A program made the position numbers and the translations under genes. A model generated the notes under the pieces. That model worked only from the letters and a program-made list of their open reading frames with translations, made no database searches and had not been told where the DNA came from. From Comamonadaceae bacterium (GTDB taxonomy: Bacteria > Pseudomonadota > Gammaproteobacteria > Burkholderiales > Burkholderiaceae_C): a DNA stretch of 64,000 bases. Shown piece by piece: positions 45,570 through 54,436 of this stretch (positions within the stretch are counted from its first letter, which is position 1; the number at the start of each line of letters is the position of its first letter). The DNA is taken from assembly GCA_009996515.1 (NCBI GenBank), contig JAACZV010000001.1, positions 248,001 through 312,000 on the forward strand, read 5' to 3'.

Positions 45570-46916
45570 TCAGAACGTGAACGCCAGGCGCAGCCCGCCC
45601 CAGTGCCGCCCCGCCAACATGATGGGCGCGGTCGCCTCCTTCAGCACGACGAAACGGCCGCCGCCCATGTCGCGACGGTAGGTCTGCAGCAGGAAGGGGC
45701 GCTGGTTGCGCGCCGACGCCAGGCCCGTGCGGTCGTTGAAGATGCGGCGGTAGCGGCTGTTGGCCGTGTTCCAGACCGTGTCGCCCGGCCGCTGTGGCTG
45801 GCAGTACTTGCGGTTGTGCGTCGCGATGAAGCCGTTGCGGTCGGCCGCGATGCAGAACACCACCTTGTCGCTGAAGCCCAGCGCCTTCTCCTGCACGGCC
45901 GGGAACAGCTGGTCGGTCAGCTGGCAGAAGCGCGTCTGGTGCTGCTGAGGATTGCTGCCCTCGATGGGGCGGTAGTTCTCGTCGAAGAGATCGGCCTGCG
46001 AGATCCTGCCATCGCGCAGCGCCGCCTCCAGCAGCCCGGCGATATCGCCGGCGGCCTGCTGGGCGGCGCGGATGAAGGGCATGTCGTCGACCTCGACGCC
46101 GCTCTCGGCGATCTGCTCCACCAGTTCCTCCGCCATGCGCAGGAAGCGGTCGCTGCCGTCGAAGGCGACCTTGAGCCCGTGGCTGGCCTCGGACACCTCG
46201 CGCTCCAGTTCGTGGGCGCGCTCGTTGAGCAGGCCCATCTGCTGGCCGCTCTGCGCGGCGGACTCGGCGATGCGCTGCACGTCCTCCTCGACCTCGTGGA
46301 AGGCCGCATGGATGGGGCTGGGCTTGTCGCGGTTCTCGGTCAGCTCGTTGCTGAAGCGGTCGATGCGCTGCTGCAGGGTCGCGATGGCGCTGACGATGGC
46401 CTTGGACGAGGCCTCGACCTGGCCAGCCAGCGCCTTGACCGCCTCGGCCACGACGGCGAAGCCGCGGCCGGCATCGCCCGCATGCTTGGCCTCGACGGCG
46501 GCGTTGAAGGCCACCAGCCGGGTCTGCAGCGAGATCTTGGTGATCTCGGCGGCCGCATCGGACACCTGGGCCAGCGTGGTTGCCATGCCGGTGACCTCGC
46601 CGCCGACGACGCCCAGCGCACTGCGCGCGCGCTGCACGGCGGCAGCGCTCTGTGCCGTGGCCGCCGTGATGGCGGCCTGGGCCTGGCCGATCTGGTGGAG
46701 CTGCTGGGCCAGCGCCTGCATGGCCTGGCCCTGAGCCTGAACGACACGCTGGGTGTCCTCCAGCGCGCCGCGCACCTCCGCGGCGTCCTTGCCGACCGTG
46801 GAAATGGAGCGCGCCAGGCTCTTGACGACGTTCAGCCCGGCGCCATCCTCGCGGCGCACGGGCTCTTCACGAGAGGCGGATGAGACCGGGCCTGCGCTCT
46901 TGGGCCACCTGAACAT
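45570..46916 (-). CDS. Soluble chemoreceptor-like protein with C-terminal sensor domain
   Basis: A 448-residue protein from the ATG at 46916, chosen because AGGGGAC precedes it at normal spacing; a TTG at 46937 would add seven residues. No membrane segments. The signalling part is N-terminal (RLVAFNAAVEAKHAGDAGRGFAVVAEAVKALAGQ), and a sensor-like domain is C-terminal (FCIAADRNGFIATHNRKYCQ, FLLQTYRRDMGGGRFVVLKE, GRHWGGLRLAF). The order is the reverse of a classic receptor. It lies 51 bases after fliA and may share its transcript. Confidence 0.85.
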   Translation of the reverse strand: MFRWPKSAGPVSSASREEPVRREDGAGLNVVKSLARSISTVGKDAAEVRGALEDTQRVVQAQGQAMQALAQQLHQIGQAQAAITAATAQSAAAVQRARSALGVVGGEVTGMATTLAQVSDAAAEITKISLQTRLVAFNAAVEAKHAGDAGRGFAVVAEAVKALAGQVEASSKAIVSAIATLQQRIDRFSNELTENRDKPSPIHAAFHEVEEDVQRIAESAAQSGQQMGLLNERAHELEREVSEASHGLKVAFDGSDRFLRMAEELVEQIAESGVEVDDMPFIRAAQQAAGDIAGLLEAALRDGRISQADLFDENYRPIEGSNPQQHQTRFCQLTDQLFPAVQEKALGFSDKVVFCIAADRNGFIATHNRKYCQPQRPGDTVWNTANSRYRRIFNDRTGLASARNQRPFLLQTYRRDMGGGRFVVLKEATAPIMLAGRHWGGLRLAFTF

Positions 46917-46967
46917 GCGTTGTCCCCTGCTTATCAAGCCGGGGCTCGGCGAGAGGCGGCCCCGTTG

Positions 46968-47681
46968 TCACCAGTCCCGCAGCTTAACGCGCAACCTTGC
47001 AATCGACTGACTGTGCAGCTGGCAGACCCGCGACTCCGTGACCTTGAGCACGGCTGCGATCTCCTTGAGATTCATGTCGTGCTCGTAGTACATGCTCATC
47101 ACGAACTGCTCGCGCTCGGGCAGGTTCTTGATGGCCTCCACCAGCGCCTGGCGCATGCGGTAGTCCTGCAGCAGCGCCACCGGGTTGGCGGCCTCGTCGG
47201 CCACGTGGCGGTCGAGGTAGTCCTCGTCACCGTCGTCGCCGGACATGTCTTCCAGATAGACCAGCTGGGTGCCGCGCACCTTGCCCAGCAGCTCCTGGTA
47301 CTCGGCCAGCGGCAGGCCCATCTCGGCAGCGATCTCGGCCTCGCTGGGCGCGCGGCCCAGGCGCTGTTCGACCTTGTGTACCGCCGCCTCGATCTCCCGC
47401 TGCTGGCGGCGCGTGCCGCGGCTGACCCAGTCACCGCCGCGCAGCTCGTCCAGCATGGCGCCGCGGATGCGCTGGGTGGCGAAGGTTTCGAACTGCACGC
47501 CCTGCTCGGCGTCGAAGCGCGACAGCGCGTCGGTCAGGCCGATCAGGCCCACCTGGATCAGGTCGTCCACCTCCACGTTGGCAGGCAGCTTGGCGATCAT
47601 CTGGTGCGCCAGGCGTCGGACCAGCGGGCTGTACTGCTTGATCAGCGTGCTGTTGTCGAGGCGGCCTTTGGGCGTGTACAT
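46968..47681 (-). CDS. fliA: Flagellar sigma factor FliA (sigma-28)
   Basis: A 237-residue sigma factor with regions 2, 3 and 4: SPLVRRLAHQMIAKLPANVEVDDLIQVGLIGLTDA and FATQRIRGAMLDELR in region 2, GLPLAEYQELLGKV in region 3 and MNLKEIAAVLKVTESRVCQLHSQSIARL in region 4. It directs late flagellar genes (promoters before flgM and motA) and is held by FlgM. It starts 17 bases downstream of flhG. Confidence 0.97.
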   Translation of the reverse strand: MYTPKGRLDNSTLIKQYSPLVRRLAHQMIAKLPANVEVDDLIQVGLIGLTDALSRFDAEQGVQFETFATQRIRGAMLDELRGGDWVSRGTRRQQREIEAAVHKVEQRLGRAPSEAEIAAEMGLPLAEYQELLGKVRGTQLVYLEDMSGDDGDEDYLDRHVADEAANPVALLQDYRMRQALVEAIKNLPEREQFVMSMYYEHDMNLKEIAAVLKVTESRVCQLHSQSIARLRVKLRDW

Positions 47682-47698
47682 GACGGACTCCGGCGGAA

Positions 47699-48493
47699 TC
47701 AATGTGCAGCGATGAGTGGGCTGGACGCCTTGCGCGCCGGGCGCAGCGGGGTCGCGTCGGAGGCGGCCTCGAAGGCCGCTCCCGGGGGGGCGGCGAGCAG
47801 CAGCTCGCGCGCGAGGTGGCGCAGCTCGGGCGCGAGCGGCGCGTGTTGCGAAGCACGGGGGTCCAGGCAGGCCCAGTCGCGCAGCACCGCGCCGAGGAAG
47901 CCGTCGGCGCAGGAATGGAGCTGTTGCGCGATGCGGGTGGCCACGCGCAACTGGGGGTGGCAGGCCATCAGCAGACTGTAGACCATCAGCCCCGCGCGTT
48001 GCGCGAGCCATTTCATACCGGCATAGGCCTCGGTGACGCTGGCCGGATCGGTGTCGGCCAGCAGCAGCGGACGCACCTCGCGCAGCGCGACGACGCGGGC
48101 CAGCTCGGCCGCGCTGGCATGCAGCAGGATGACGTCGGCGTCGGGCGCCGCCTCGGCCACGGCTTCCAGGAAGGCGGCAGCCGAGCCATGGGCGTTGATG
48201 TAGCGCAGCGGCAGGCCGCGGGCGGCGAGATAGGACACCTTGGGCGACAGCTGCTCGATGCAGTTGGACAGGTCCACCTGGGCCAGTTCCGAGGGCTGGG
48301 GCGAGTGCTCACCGGCGTCGACGACCAGCGTCTTCAGGTTCAGCTCGCTGAAGGCGGCGCACAGGCCTTCCAGCAGCAGGCCGGCGCCCATGACGCGCGG
48401 GTTGCTGACGACCGGCACGAAGCGTGTCTTGGAGGCGGCGAACAGGCGGCGCAGGCCGTGCGCCTGATCCTGGAAGTGGGAACCGCGCGACAT
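47699..48493 (-). CDS. flhG: FlhG (FleN)-like protein lacking the ATP-binding loop
   Basis: A 264-residue MinD-family relative in the flhF-flhG-fliA order. It keeps the N-terminal DQAHGLRRL (residues 9-17), which matches the DQAxxLR motif used to stimulate FlhF, and the family segment DPASVTEAYAGMKWLAQRAG. However, the Walker A position reads SNPRVMGAGLLL, without the GKGGxGKT lysines, and the VDAD-type Asp is VDAG. ATP binding therefore looks lost. It may act as a fixed FlhF partner. The start overlaps the flhF stop (TGATG). Confidence 0.8.
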   Translation of the reverse strand: MSRGSHFQDQAHGLRRLFAASKTRFVPVVSNPRVMGAGLLLEGLCAAFSELNLKTLVVDAGEHSPQPSELAQVDLSNCIEQLSPKVSYLAARGLPLRYINAHGSAAAFLEAVAEAAPDADVILLHASAAELARVVALREVRPLLLADTDPASVTEAYAGMKWLAQRAGLMVYSLLMACHPQLRVATRIAQQLHSCADGFLGAVLRDWACLDPRASQHAPLAPELRHLARELLLAAPPGAAFEAASDATPLRPARKASSPLIAAH

Positions 48494-50139
48494 CAGTGGA
48501 CGGCCCGCATGCCGTCGGTCAGCGGCGCGCCGGCGAAGATGAGGTTGACGTCGGTGTTGTCCATGCGCCAGGCCCCGGCCGCGGGGCTCTTCAGCGCGCG
48601 CTGCACCAAGGCCGCGCTGGGCAGGCGATGCCAGTCCTCCGGCACGCGCTGGCCGTTGGCCACGCCCAGCACCTTGAGCTTGTGGCGGATCAGCGTGTCC
48701 AGCGCCGGGGCCAGCTTGACGGCCTCGTCGATCTTGCTGAGCACGACGCCCTCGCAGGCCGCCCCCTTCCAGGCGTTGACGACGTCTTCGATGGTCTCGC
48801 CCTGCTGGGCCGCGTTGATGACCAGCAGCTTCTTGATGCTGGGGTGGGCCAGCATCTCCAGCAGCTCCTGCGTGCGGCTGTCACGCTGGGCCATGCCGGC
48901 GGTGTCGATGAGGATGAGCTTCTTGCTGGACAGCAGCTCCAGCAGGTCGTCCAGCGACGCGCGGTCGTGCGCCGTGTGCACGGGCACGCCGAGGATGCGG
49001 CCGTAGGCGCGCAGCTGCTCGTGGGCGCCGATGCGATAGGCGTCCAGCGTGATCAGGCCCAGCTGGCCGGCGCCATGCTTGGTGGCGAAATGGGCGGCCA
49101 GCTTGGCGGTGGTGGTGGTCTTGCCGACGCCGGTGGAGCCGATCAGCGCATAGACGCCACCGCGGTCCTCCAGGGCCGGGGCGGCCTCGTCGGTCTGCAG
49201 ATTGCGCGACAGCACATGGGCGGCCCAGGCCGTCTCGTCGGCCGGATCGTGCGCCGAGCCGGCGCGGAAGTCCGACGGGCAGCTCTCGGCCAGTTTGCGC
49301 ACCAGCGCCGGCGAGAAACCCAGCTCCAGCAGCTTCTGCGTCAGGCGTGCCTGCACCGGCTGGCGCTGCAGCTTCTCCATGAAGGCCAGCGAGGAGAAGC
49401 GCTCCTCGATGAGGCCGCGCATCTGGCGCAGCTCGTCGGCCATGTCCATCTGGTTGCGCTGCGTGGCGCTGGGCTGGCCCGGCAGCGGCAGCGGTTCGGC
49501 AGCGGCGGCGAGGTCGCCGAGCTGCGGCACCGGGCGCTGCGAGCCGGCCGGGGGGATGCGGATCTCGTCGCGCAGCACCGGCGGCGCGGGGCGGGCGGCA
49601 CGGGGCTCGGGCTGGGCCGGTGCGACGCGGCGCGGCGCCAGCGCGGCCATGGCGTCGGCGGCGCGACGCTCGCGCTGGGCGCGCACGGCGTCCAGCGACA
49701 CCGCGTCGGGCTGCGCGCGCGCGGCCGGCTGGGCCGGGCGGGCCACGGGGTCGGGCTGGCCGGACAGTTCGGCCTGGCGGCGGCGCAGCACGCGCTCGCG
49801 CACATAGTCCTGGAAGGACAGCGTGCTCATGGCCAGCTGCTCCACGTCACCCGCCACCTCGGGCGCGCCGAAGCTGGGCTCCTGGCGCAGCGTGCGCTCG
49901 GCGAAGCTGGCGCGGGCGGACGGCTGGGGCTGCTGCGGCGCCGGCGGGCGGGCCACCGTGCGCGGCGCGCTGGCCGCCATCTGCTCGATCTGGCCCATGC
50001 CCTCGGGGGCCATGGCCAGCACCTCCACGCCCTCGGGCACGTTCTTGTTGGACAGCACCACGGCGTCGGGGCCGAAGGCCTGCTTGACGAGCATCAGGGC
50101 CTCGCGAGAAGTTCTCGCGGTGAACTTGCGGACATTCAT
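48493..50139 (-). CDS. flhF: Flagellar placement SRP-like GTPase FlhF
   Basis: A 548-residue SRP-type GTPase. The N-terminal part (MNVRKFTARTSREALMLVKQAFGPDAVVLSNK) is followed by a long Pro/Ala/Gln/Arg-rich region (about 60-240), then the NG domain with the P-loop GSTGVGKTTTTAKLA, LDAYRIGAHEQLRAYG, and IDTAGMAQRD. FlhF recruits early flagellar parts to the cell pole. Its start overlaps the flhA stop (ATGA). Confidence 0.95.
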   Translation of the reverse strand: MNVRKFTARTSREALMLVKQAFGPDAVVLSNKNVPEGVEVLAMAPEGMGQIEQMAASAPRTVARPPAPQQPQPSARASFAERTLRQEPSFGAPEVAGDVEQLAMSTLSFQDYVRERVLRRRQAELSGQPDPVARPAQPAARAQPDAVSLDAVRAQRERRAADAMAALAPRRVAPAQPEPRAARPAPPVLRDEIRIPPAGSQRPVPQLGDLAAAAEPLPLPGQPSATQRNQMDMADELRQMRGLIEERFSSLAFMEKLQRQPVQARLTQKLLELGFSPALVRKLAESCPSDFRAGSAHDPADETAWAAHVLSRNLQTDEAAPALEDRGGVYALIGSTGVGKTTTTAKLAAHFATKHGAGQLGLITLDAYRIGAHEQLRAYGRILGVPVHTAHDRASLDDLLELLSSKKLILIDTAGMAQRDSRTQELLEMLAHPSIKKLLVINAAQQGETIEDVVNAWKGAACEGVVLSKIDEAVKLAPALDTLIRHKLKVLGVANGQRVPEDWHRLPSAALVQRALKSPAAGAWRMDNTDVNLIFAGAPLTDGMRAVH

Positions 50140-52226
50140 GCTGTGCCTCCGATGATGGAGCCGATGCGGATGGTGTGGGTCTCGGGAATCTCGCTGTGGC
50201 CCAGCACCTTGAGCCGCGGCGCGGCGCGCCTGAGCAGGCGGGCCATGGGGGCGCGGATCAGGTCGGGCACCAGCAGCGCGGCGGGCACGCCGCGGTCTTC
50301 CTGCTTCTGGGCCGTCTCGGCGGCGCTGCGGGCCAGCGTGTCGGCCACGCCGGGGTCCAGCGCCGCGCCGTGCGGCGAGTTGAGGGCCTGGGTGACCAGG
50401 CGCTCCAGCTCGGGCTCCAGCGCGATGACGTCCAGCTCCTTGGTGGAGCCGTAGATCTGCTGCACGATGGCCGGCGCGATGTGAGTGCGGATGCGGCGCG
50501 CCAGCTCCTGCGGGTCGGTGACGGTGGCGGCGTTCTCGGCCAGGCATTCGACGATGGAGCGCATGTCGCGCACATGCACGCCCTCTTCCAGCAGCAGCTG
50601 GAGCACGCGTTGCAGGGTGGCGATGCTGACCATCTTGGGAATCACGTCTTCTATCAATTGCGGCGCCTGCCTGGTGAGGTGTTCCACCAGCGACTGCGTC
50701 TCCACGCGGCCCAACAACTTGGCCGCGTGCACTTGCATCAAGTGTGAGAGGTGGGTGGCCACGACGGTCGAGCAATCAACCACCGTAAACCCGCTCATTT
50801 GGGCCATCTCCTTCTGGCGCTCCTCGATCCACACGGCCGGCAGGCCGAAGGCGGGGTCGGTGGTGGCCGTGCCGATGAGCTTCTGCGTCGCGTGCCCCGG
50901 GTTGATGGCCAGCCACATGCCGGGGAAGGCCTCGGCCTCGCCGACGACCGCGCCGCGCAGCGAGATGCGGTACTGGCTGGGGCGCAGCTCCAGGTTGTCG
51001 CGGATGTGCACCGGCGGCGGCAGGAAGCCGACCTCCTGCGCGAACTTGCGGCGCACGCCCTTGATGCGCGACAGCAGGTCGCCCTCGCGGGTCTTGTCCA
51101 CCAGCGTGATGAGGCGGTAGCCCACCTCCAGGCCCAGCGTGTCCACCGGCACCAGGTCCTCCCAGCTGGCCTCGCCCGAGCCCTCGCTGCTGGGCATGAC
51201 GGGCTTGACGGCCTTGGCCGCCTCCTGGGCCTGCTCCTTGCTGCGCAGCCAGTAGGCCAGATAGCCCAGGCCCGCGGCGATCAGCAGGAACACGACATGG
51301 GGCATGCCCGGGATCAGTCCCAGCGCGCCGATGACGCCGGCCGTGATGGCGATGCTCTTGGCCGAGCCGAACACCTGGCGGCCGATCTGGCTGCCGATGT
51401 CCTTGTCGGTGCCCACGCGCGACACCACCATGGCCGCCGCCACCGAGATCAGCAGCGCGGGGATCTGTGCCACCAGCGCGTCGCCCACGGCCAGCAGGAT
51501 GTAGCTGTCGGCCGCCTGGCCGGCCGACAGGCCGTGCTGGGCCACGCCGATGATGAAGCCGCCCACGATGTTGATGACCAGGATCAGCATGCCGGCGATG
51601 GCGTCGCCGCGCACGAACTTGCTGGCACCGTCCATGGAACCGAAGAAGTCCGCTTCGTCGGACAGCTCGGCGCGGCGGCGCTTGGCCTCGGCCTCGTTGA
51701 TGAGGCCGGCGTTCAGGTCGGCGTCCACCGCCATCTGCTTGCCGGGCATCGCGTCCAGCGTGAAGCGCGCGCCGACCTCGGCGATGCGCTCCGCGCCCTT
51801 GGTGACGACGATGAAGTTGATGACCACCAGGATGGCGAACACGATCAGGCCGACCGCGAAGTTGCCGCCGATCAGGAAGTGGCCGAAGGCCTCGATGACC
51901 TTGCCGGCCGCGCCCGTGCCGGTGTGGCCCTCCAGCAGCACCACGCGGGTGGAGGCCACGTTCAGCGACAGCCGCATCAGCGTGGTCAGCAGCAGCACCG
52001 TCGGGAAGGCCGCGAAGTCCAGCGGCTTGATCATGTGCGCCGCCACCATCATGACCATCACGGCCATCGCGATGTTGAAGGTGAACAGCAGGTCCAGCAC
52101 GAAGGGCGGCAGCGGCAGCACCATCATGGACAGCACCATCAGCACGGCGATGGGTGCACCCAGCGCAGCGATGATGCCGGCGCGCGGGCCCAGCAGGCCC
52201 TGCAGACGTTGGATCAGCGGATTCAT
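50136..52226 (-). CDS. flhA: Flagellar export gate protein FlhA
   Basis: A 696-residue export-gate protein with an N-terminal membrane half (LPPFVLDLLFTFNIAMAVMVMM, NFAVGLIVFAILVVINFIVVTKGAERIAEVGARFTLDAMPGKQM) and a cytosolic ring-forming C-terminal half (TQKLIGTATTDPAFGLPAVWI, TVVDCSTVVATHLSHLM). The C-terminal tail is where chaperone-substrate complexes dock in relatives. It overlaps flhB at 52223-52226. Confidence 0.97.
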   Translation of the reverse strand: MNPLIQRLQGLLGPRAGIIAALGAPIAVLMVLSMMVLPLPPFVLDLLFTFNIAMAVMVMMVAAHMIKPLDFAAFPTVLLLTTLMRLSLNVASTRVVLLEGHTGTGAAGKVIEAFGHFLIGGNFAVGLIVFAILVVINFIVVTKGAERIAEVGARFTLDAMPGKQMAVDADLNAGLINEAEAKRRRAELSDEADFFGSMDGASKFVRGDAIAGMLILVINIVGGFIIGVAQHGLSAGQAADSYILLAVGDALVAQIPALLISVAAAMVVSRVGTDKDIGSQIGRQVFGSAKSIAITAGVIGALGLIPGMPHVVFLLIAAGLGYLAYWLRSKEQAQEAAKAVKPVMPSSEGSGEASWEDLVPVDTLGLEVGYRLITLVDKTREGDLLSRIKGVRRKFAQEVGFLPPPVHIRDNLELRPSQYRISLRGAVVGEAEAFPGMWLAINPGHATQKLIGTATTDPAFGLPAVWIEERQKEMAQMSGFTVVDCSTVVATHLSHLMQVHAAKLLGRVETQSLVEHLTRQAPQLIEDVIPKMVSIATLQRVLQLLLEEGVHVRDMRSIVECLAENAATVTDPQELARRIRTHIAPAIVQQIYGSTKELDVIALEPELERLVTQALNSPHGAALDPGVADTLARSAAETAQKQEDRGVPAALLVPDLIRAPMARLLRRAAPRLKVLGHSEIPETHTIRIGSIIGGTA

Positions 52227-53398
52227 TCGGCGAAGTCTTGGTCAGGCTCGGGCGCCCAGCCCGGCTTGTTGTGCGGATCGAGTTCGGGCGGCACATGCGG
52301 CCGGGGCACATCGGGCCGCGCGGCGTTGCGCGAGCTCATGGCCGCGCGCAGCTGGTAGACATAGGCCAGCACCTGGGCCACGGCGCCGAACAGCGCGGCG
52401 GGGATCTCCTCGTCCAGCTTGGCGTGGGCATACAGCGCACGGGCCAGCACCGGCTGCTGCAGCACCGGCACCTTGCTCTCCTTGGCCAGGTCGCGGATCT
52501 TCATCGCCAGCAGGTCGGCGCCCTTGGCGACCACCTTGGGTGCGGCCATGCGGCCCTCGTCGTACTTCAGCGCGACGGCGTAGTGGGTGGGGTTCATGAC
52601 CACCAGGTCGGCCTGCGGCACGGCGGCCAGCATGCGGCGCTTGGCCATCTCGCGCATCTTGGCGCGCAGCTTGGCCTTGACCTCCAGGTTGCCCTCGACC
52701 TCCTTGAGCTCCTGCTTGGCCTCCTCGCGGCTCATGCGCAGGCGGCGCAGCCAGAGCTGGCGCTGCAGCGGCACGTCGATGGCGGCGAACACCGCCAGCG
52801 CCACGGCCAGCAGCGCGAGGCCCCCCATCAGCTGCTGGCCCGCATAGGCCAGTGCCGACGGCAGCGGCACCGACATGATGCCCACATAGGCCGCGAGGCG
52901 GTTCTTCAGCACCAGCGCGCCGACGATGCCCAGCACCAGCGCCAGCAGCACGGCCTTCAGCGCCGTGCCCAGGCCCTGGCCGGAGAACAGGCGCTTCAGG
53001 CCACCCAGCGGATTCAGGTGAGTGAACTTCGGTGCCAGCGGCTTCAGCGTCCAGTTCCAGCCGCCGCCGGCCAGGTGGCTGGCGATGGCCGCCAGCATCA
53101 GCACGATGGCGACCGGGGCCATGACGGCGGCGAAGGCCAGCGTCACCTCGACCAGCCGCTCGCCCATGAAGCCGGGCCGGGCCAGCAGGCCCGCGTCGAA
53201 GCGCAGGCCGGCCACCAGCATCTGGCGCAGCTTCTCGACGATGGCGGGCCCGCCCGCGGCCAGCACGGCGCCGCCGGCCACCATGACGCCGAAATGCGGC
53301 AGGTCGCGCGAGCGCGGCATCTGGCCCTCGGCCCGGGATCTGGCGATCTTCTTGGGCGAGGCGGGTAGATTGCGGTCTTGTGCGTCTTGGTCGGCCAT
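52223..53398 (-). CDS. flhB: Flagellar export specificity switch protein FlhB
   Basis: A 391-residue protein with an N-terminal cytosolic tail (EKIARSRAEGQMPRSRDLPHF), four membrane segments, and a cytosolic domain with the self-cleavage site NPTHYAVAL (Asn269-Pro270). Cleavage there switches export from hook-type to filament-type proteins. The C-terminal 40 residues are Pro/His-rich and extend past the conserved core. It heads the flhBAFG-fliA unit on the minus strand. Confidence 0.96.
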   Translation of the reverse strand: MADQDAQDRNLPASPKKIARSRAEGQMPRSRDLPHFGVMVAGGAVLAAGGPAIVEKLRQMLVAGLRFDAGLLARPGFMGERLVEVTLAFAAVMAPVAIVLMLAAIASHLAGGGWNWTLKPLAPKFTHLNPLGGLKRLFSGQGLGTALKAVLLALVLGIVGALVLKNRLAAYVGIMSVPLPSALAYAGQQLMGGLALLAVALAVFAAIDVPLQRQLWLRRLRMSREEAKQELKEVEGNLEVKAKLRAKMREMAKRRMLAAVPQADLVVMNPTHYAVALKYDEGRMAAPKVVAKGADLLAMKIRDLAKESKVPVLQQPVLARALYAHAKLDEEIPAALFGAVAQVLAYVYQLRAAMSSRNAARPDVPRPHVPPELDPHNKPGWAPEPDQDFAE

Positions 53399-53574
53399 GG
53401 CGTTGCTGCAGCGCTGGGCCGAATTGTTCGAGGCCGCCCCGCAAACTTGAGCGGGAAAAGCGGGGTGCTTGCCCGGCTTATCCGCTCAAGGCAGCGCCGC
53501 TCGGGCGAGAAGCATGCACGCTTCTCGCCGGCCGCGAGGTCAGTCCATGCCGGGCCGGCCCTTAAGCTTTCGCC
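53399..53574. other. Divergent region between flhB and the solute-binding protein gene
   Basis: On the minus strand TCAAGTTT lies upstream of flhB, but the base group 11 bases on (TCGAACAA) is not a good FliA -10 box. The neighbouring AACTTGAGCGGGAA is shared with the flgM upstream region. I cannot assign a promoter with confidence. Confidence 0.35.
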
Positions 53575-54339
53575 ATGCGCCGGATGCAGTTCCCCCTCGC
53601 GCGCCGGCTGGTCCTGCTGGCTGCCCTGTGCGCTGCCGGCGCGGCGGCCCAGCCCGCGCTGACCATCGAGTACCGCGACAAGCCTCCCTACACCTACACC
53701 GAGGCGGGCCAGCCGGCCGGTTTCCTGATGGAGCGCACGGCCAGGCTGCTCAAGCGCGCCGGCATCCAGGCCCGCTTCGTCGAGGTGCCCATACGCCGCA
53801 CGCTGATGCATTTGCAGGCCGGCACGGCCCCGATCTGTTCGCCCGGCCTGTACAAGAACGCCGAGCGCGAGGCCATCGCACGCTTCTCCCTGCCCATCCA
53901 CCGCGACCGCCCCCACGTGGTGCTGGCCCATGCCAGCGTGGCCGCGCAGATCCGCGCGCTGCCGCGCATCGCCCAGCTCTTCGCCGAGCCGTCGCTGCAG
54001 CCGGGCCTGGTGGATGGCGTGTCCTACGGCGGGCAGCTCGACCAGCTGCTGGCCGGCGCCACCCGCCCGCCGCTGCGCGCCCAGCTGGCCCCGCTGCAAC
54101 TGGCCCGCATGGTCGGCGCCCGTCGGGTCGACTACATGCTCATCGACGAGGAGGATCTGGCCTGGCTGCGCAAGGATCCGGAGTTCGCGCCGCTGGCCCT
54201 GGTGCGCATCGAGTTTGCCGACATGCCGCGCGGCGAGCTGCGCCACCTGGCCTGCTCGCAGCAGGTGACGCCGCGGACCATGGACAGACTCAACCGCGCC
54301 ATCCGCGACCTGCTGCCCGAGATCCAGGCGGCGGAATGA
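53575..54339 (+). CDS. Periplasmic solute-binding protein of ABC-transporter type
   Basis: A 254-residue protein with a signal peptide (about residues 1-25, ending AAGAAAQ) and an SBP_bac_3-like start (LTIEYRDKPPYTYTEAGQPAGFLMERTARLLKRAG). The middle has GLVDGVSYGGQLDQLLAG and ARRVDYMLIDEEDLAWL. No permease or ATPase is nearby, so it may be a stand-alone sensor-type binding protein. It is the only plus-strand gene between flhB and cheZ and breaks the usual cheYZ-flhBA order. Confidence 0.8.
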   Translation: MRRMQFPLARRLVLLAALCAAGAAAQPALTIEYRDKPPYTYTEAGQPAGFLMERTARLLKRAGIQARFVEVPIRRTLMHLQAGTAPICSPGLYKNAEREAIARFSLPIHRDRPHVVLAHASVAAQIRALPRIAQLFAEPSLQPGLVDGVSYGGQLDQLLAGATRPPLRAQLAPLQLARMVGARRVDYMLIDEEDLAWLRKDPEFAPLALVRIEFADMPRGELRHLACSQQVTPRTMDRLNRAIRDLLPEIQAAE

Positions 54340-54340
54340 A

Positions 54341-54374
54341 CGACAAAAAGCCGGCGCTGTGGCCGGCTTTGTCG
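54341..54374. terminator. Bidirectional hairpin terminator between the solute-binding protein gene and cheZ
   Basis: The stem AAAGCCGGC (54347-54355) pairs with GCCGGCTTT (54362-54370), with flanking CGACA/TGTCG that can extend it. An A-run on the left and TTT on the right suit both directions. Confidence 0.8.
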
Positions 54375-54436
54375 ACGCGAAGAGAGGGCTGACGCCGGGC
54401 GGCTCGCAAGCCGCAGGGCTTGTCCTCGGTACGGGC

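Noticed and set aside
53425..53470. FliA promoter upstream of flhB
   Set aside because: A good -35-like TCAAGTTT is present, but the base group at the correct distance (TCGAACAA) is too unlike GCCGATAA, and flhB is normally a middle gene.
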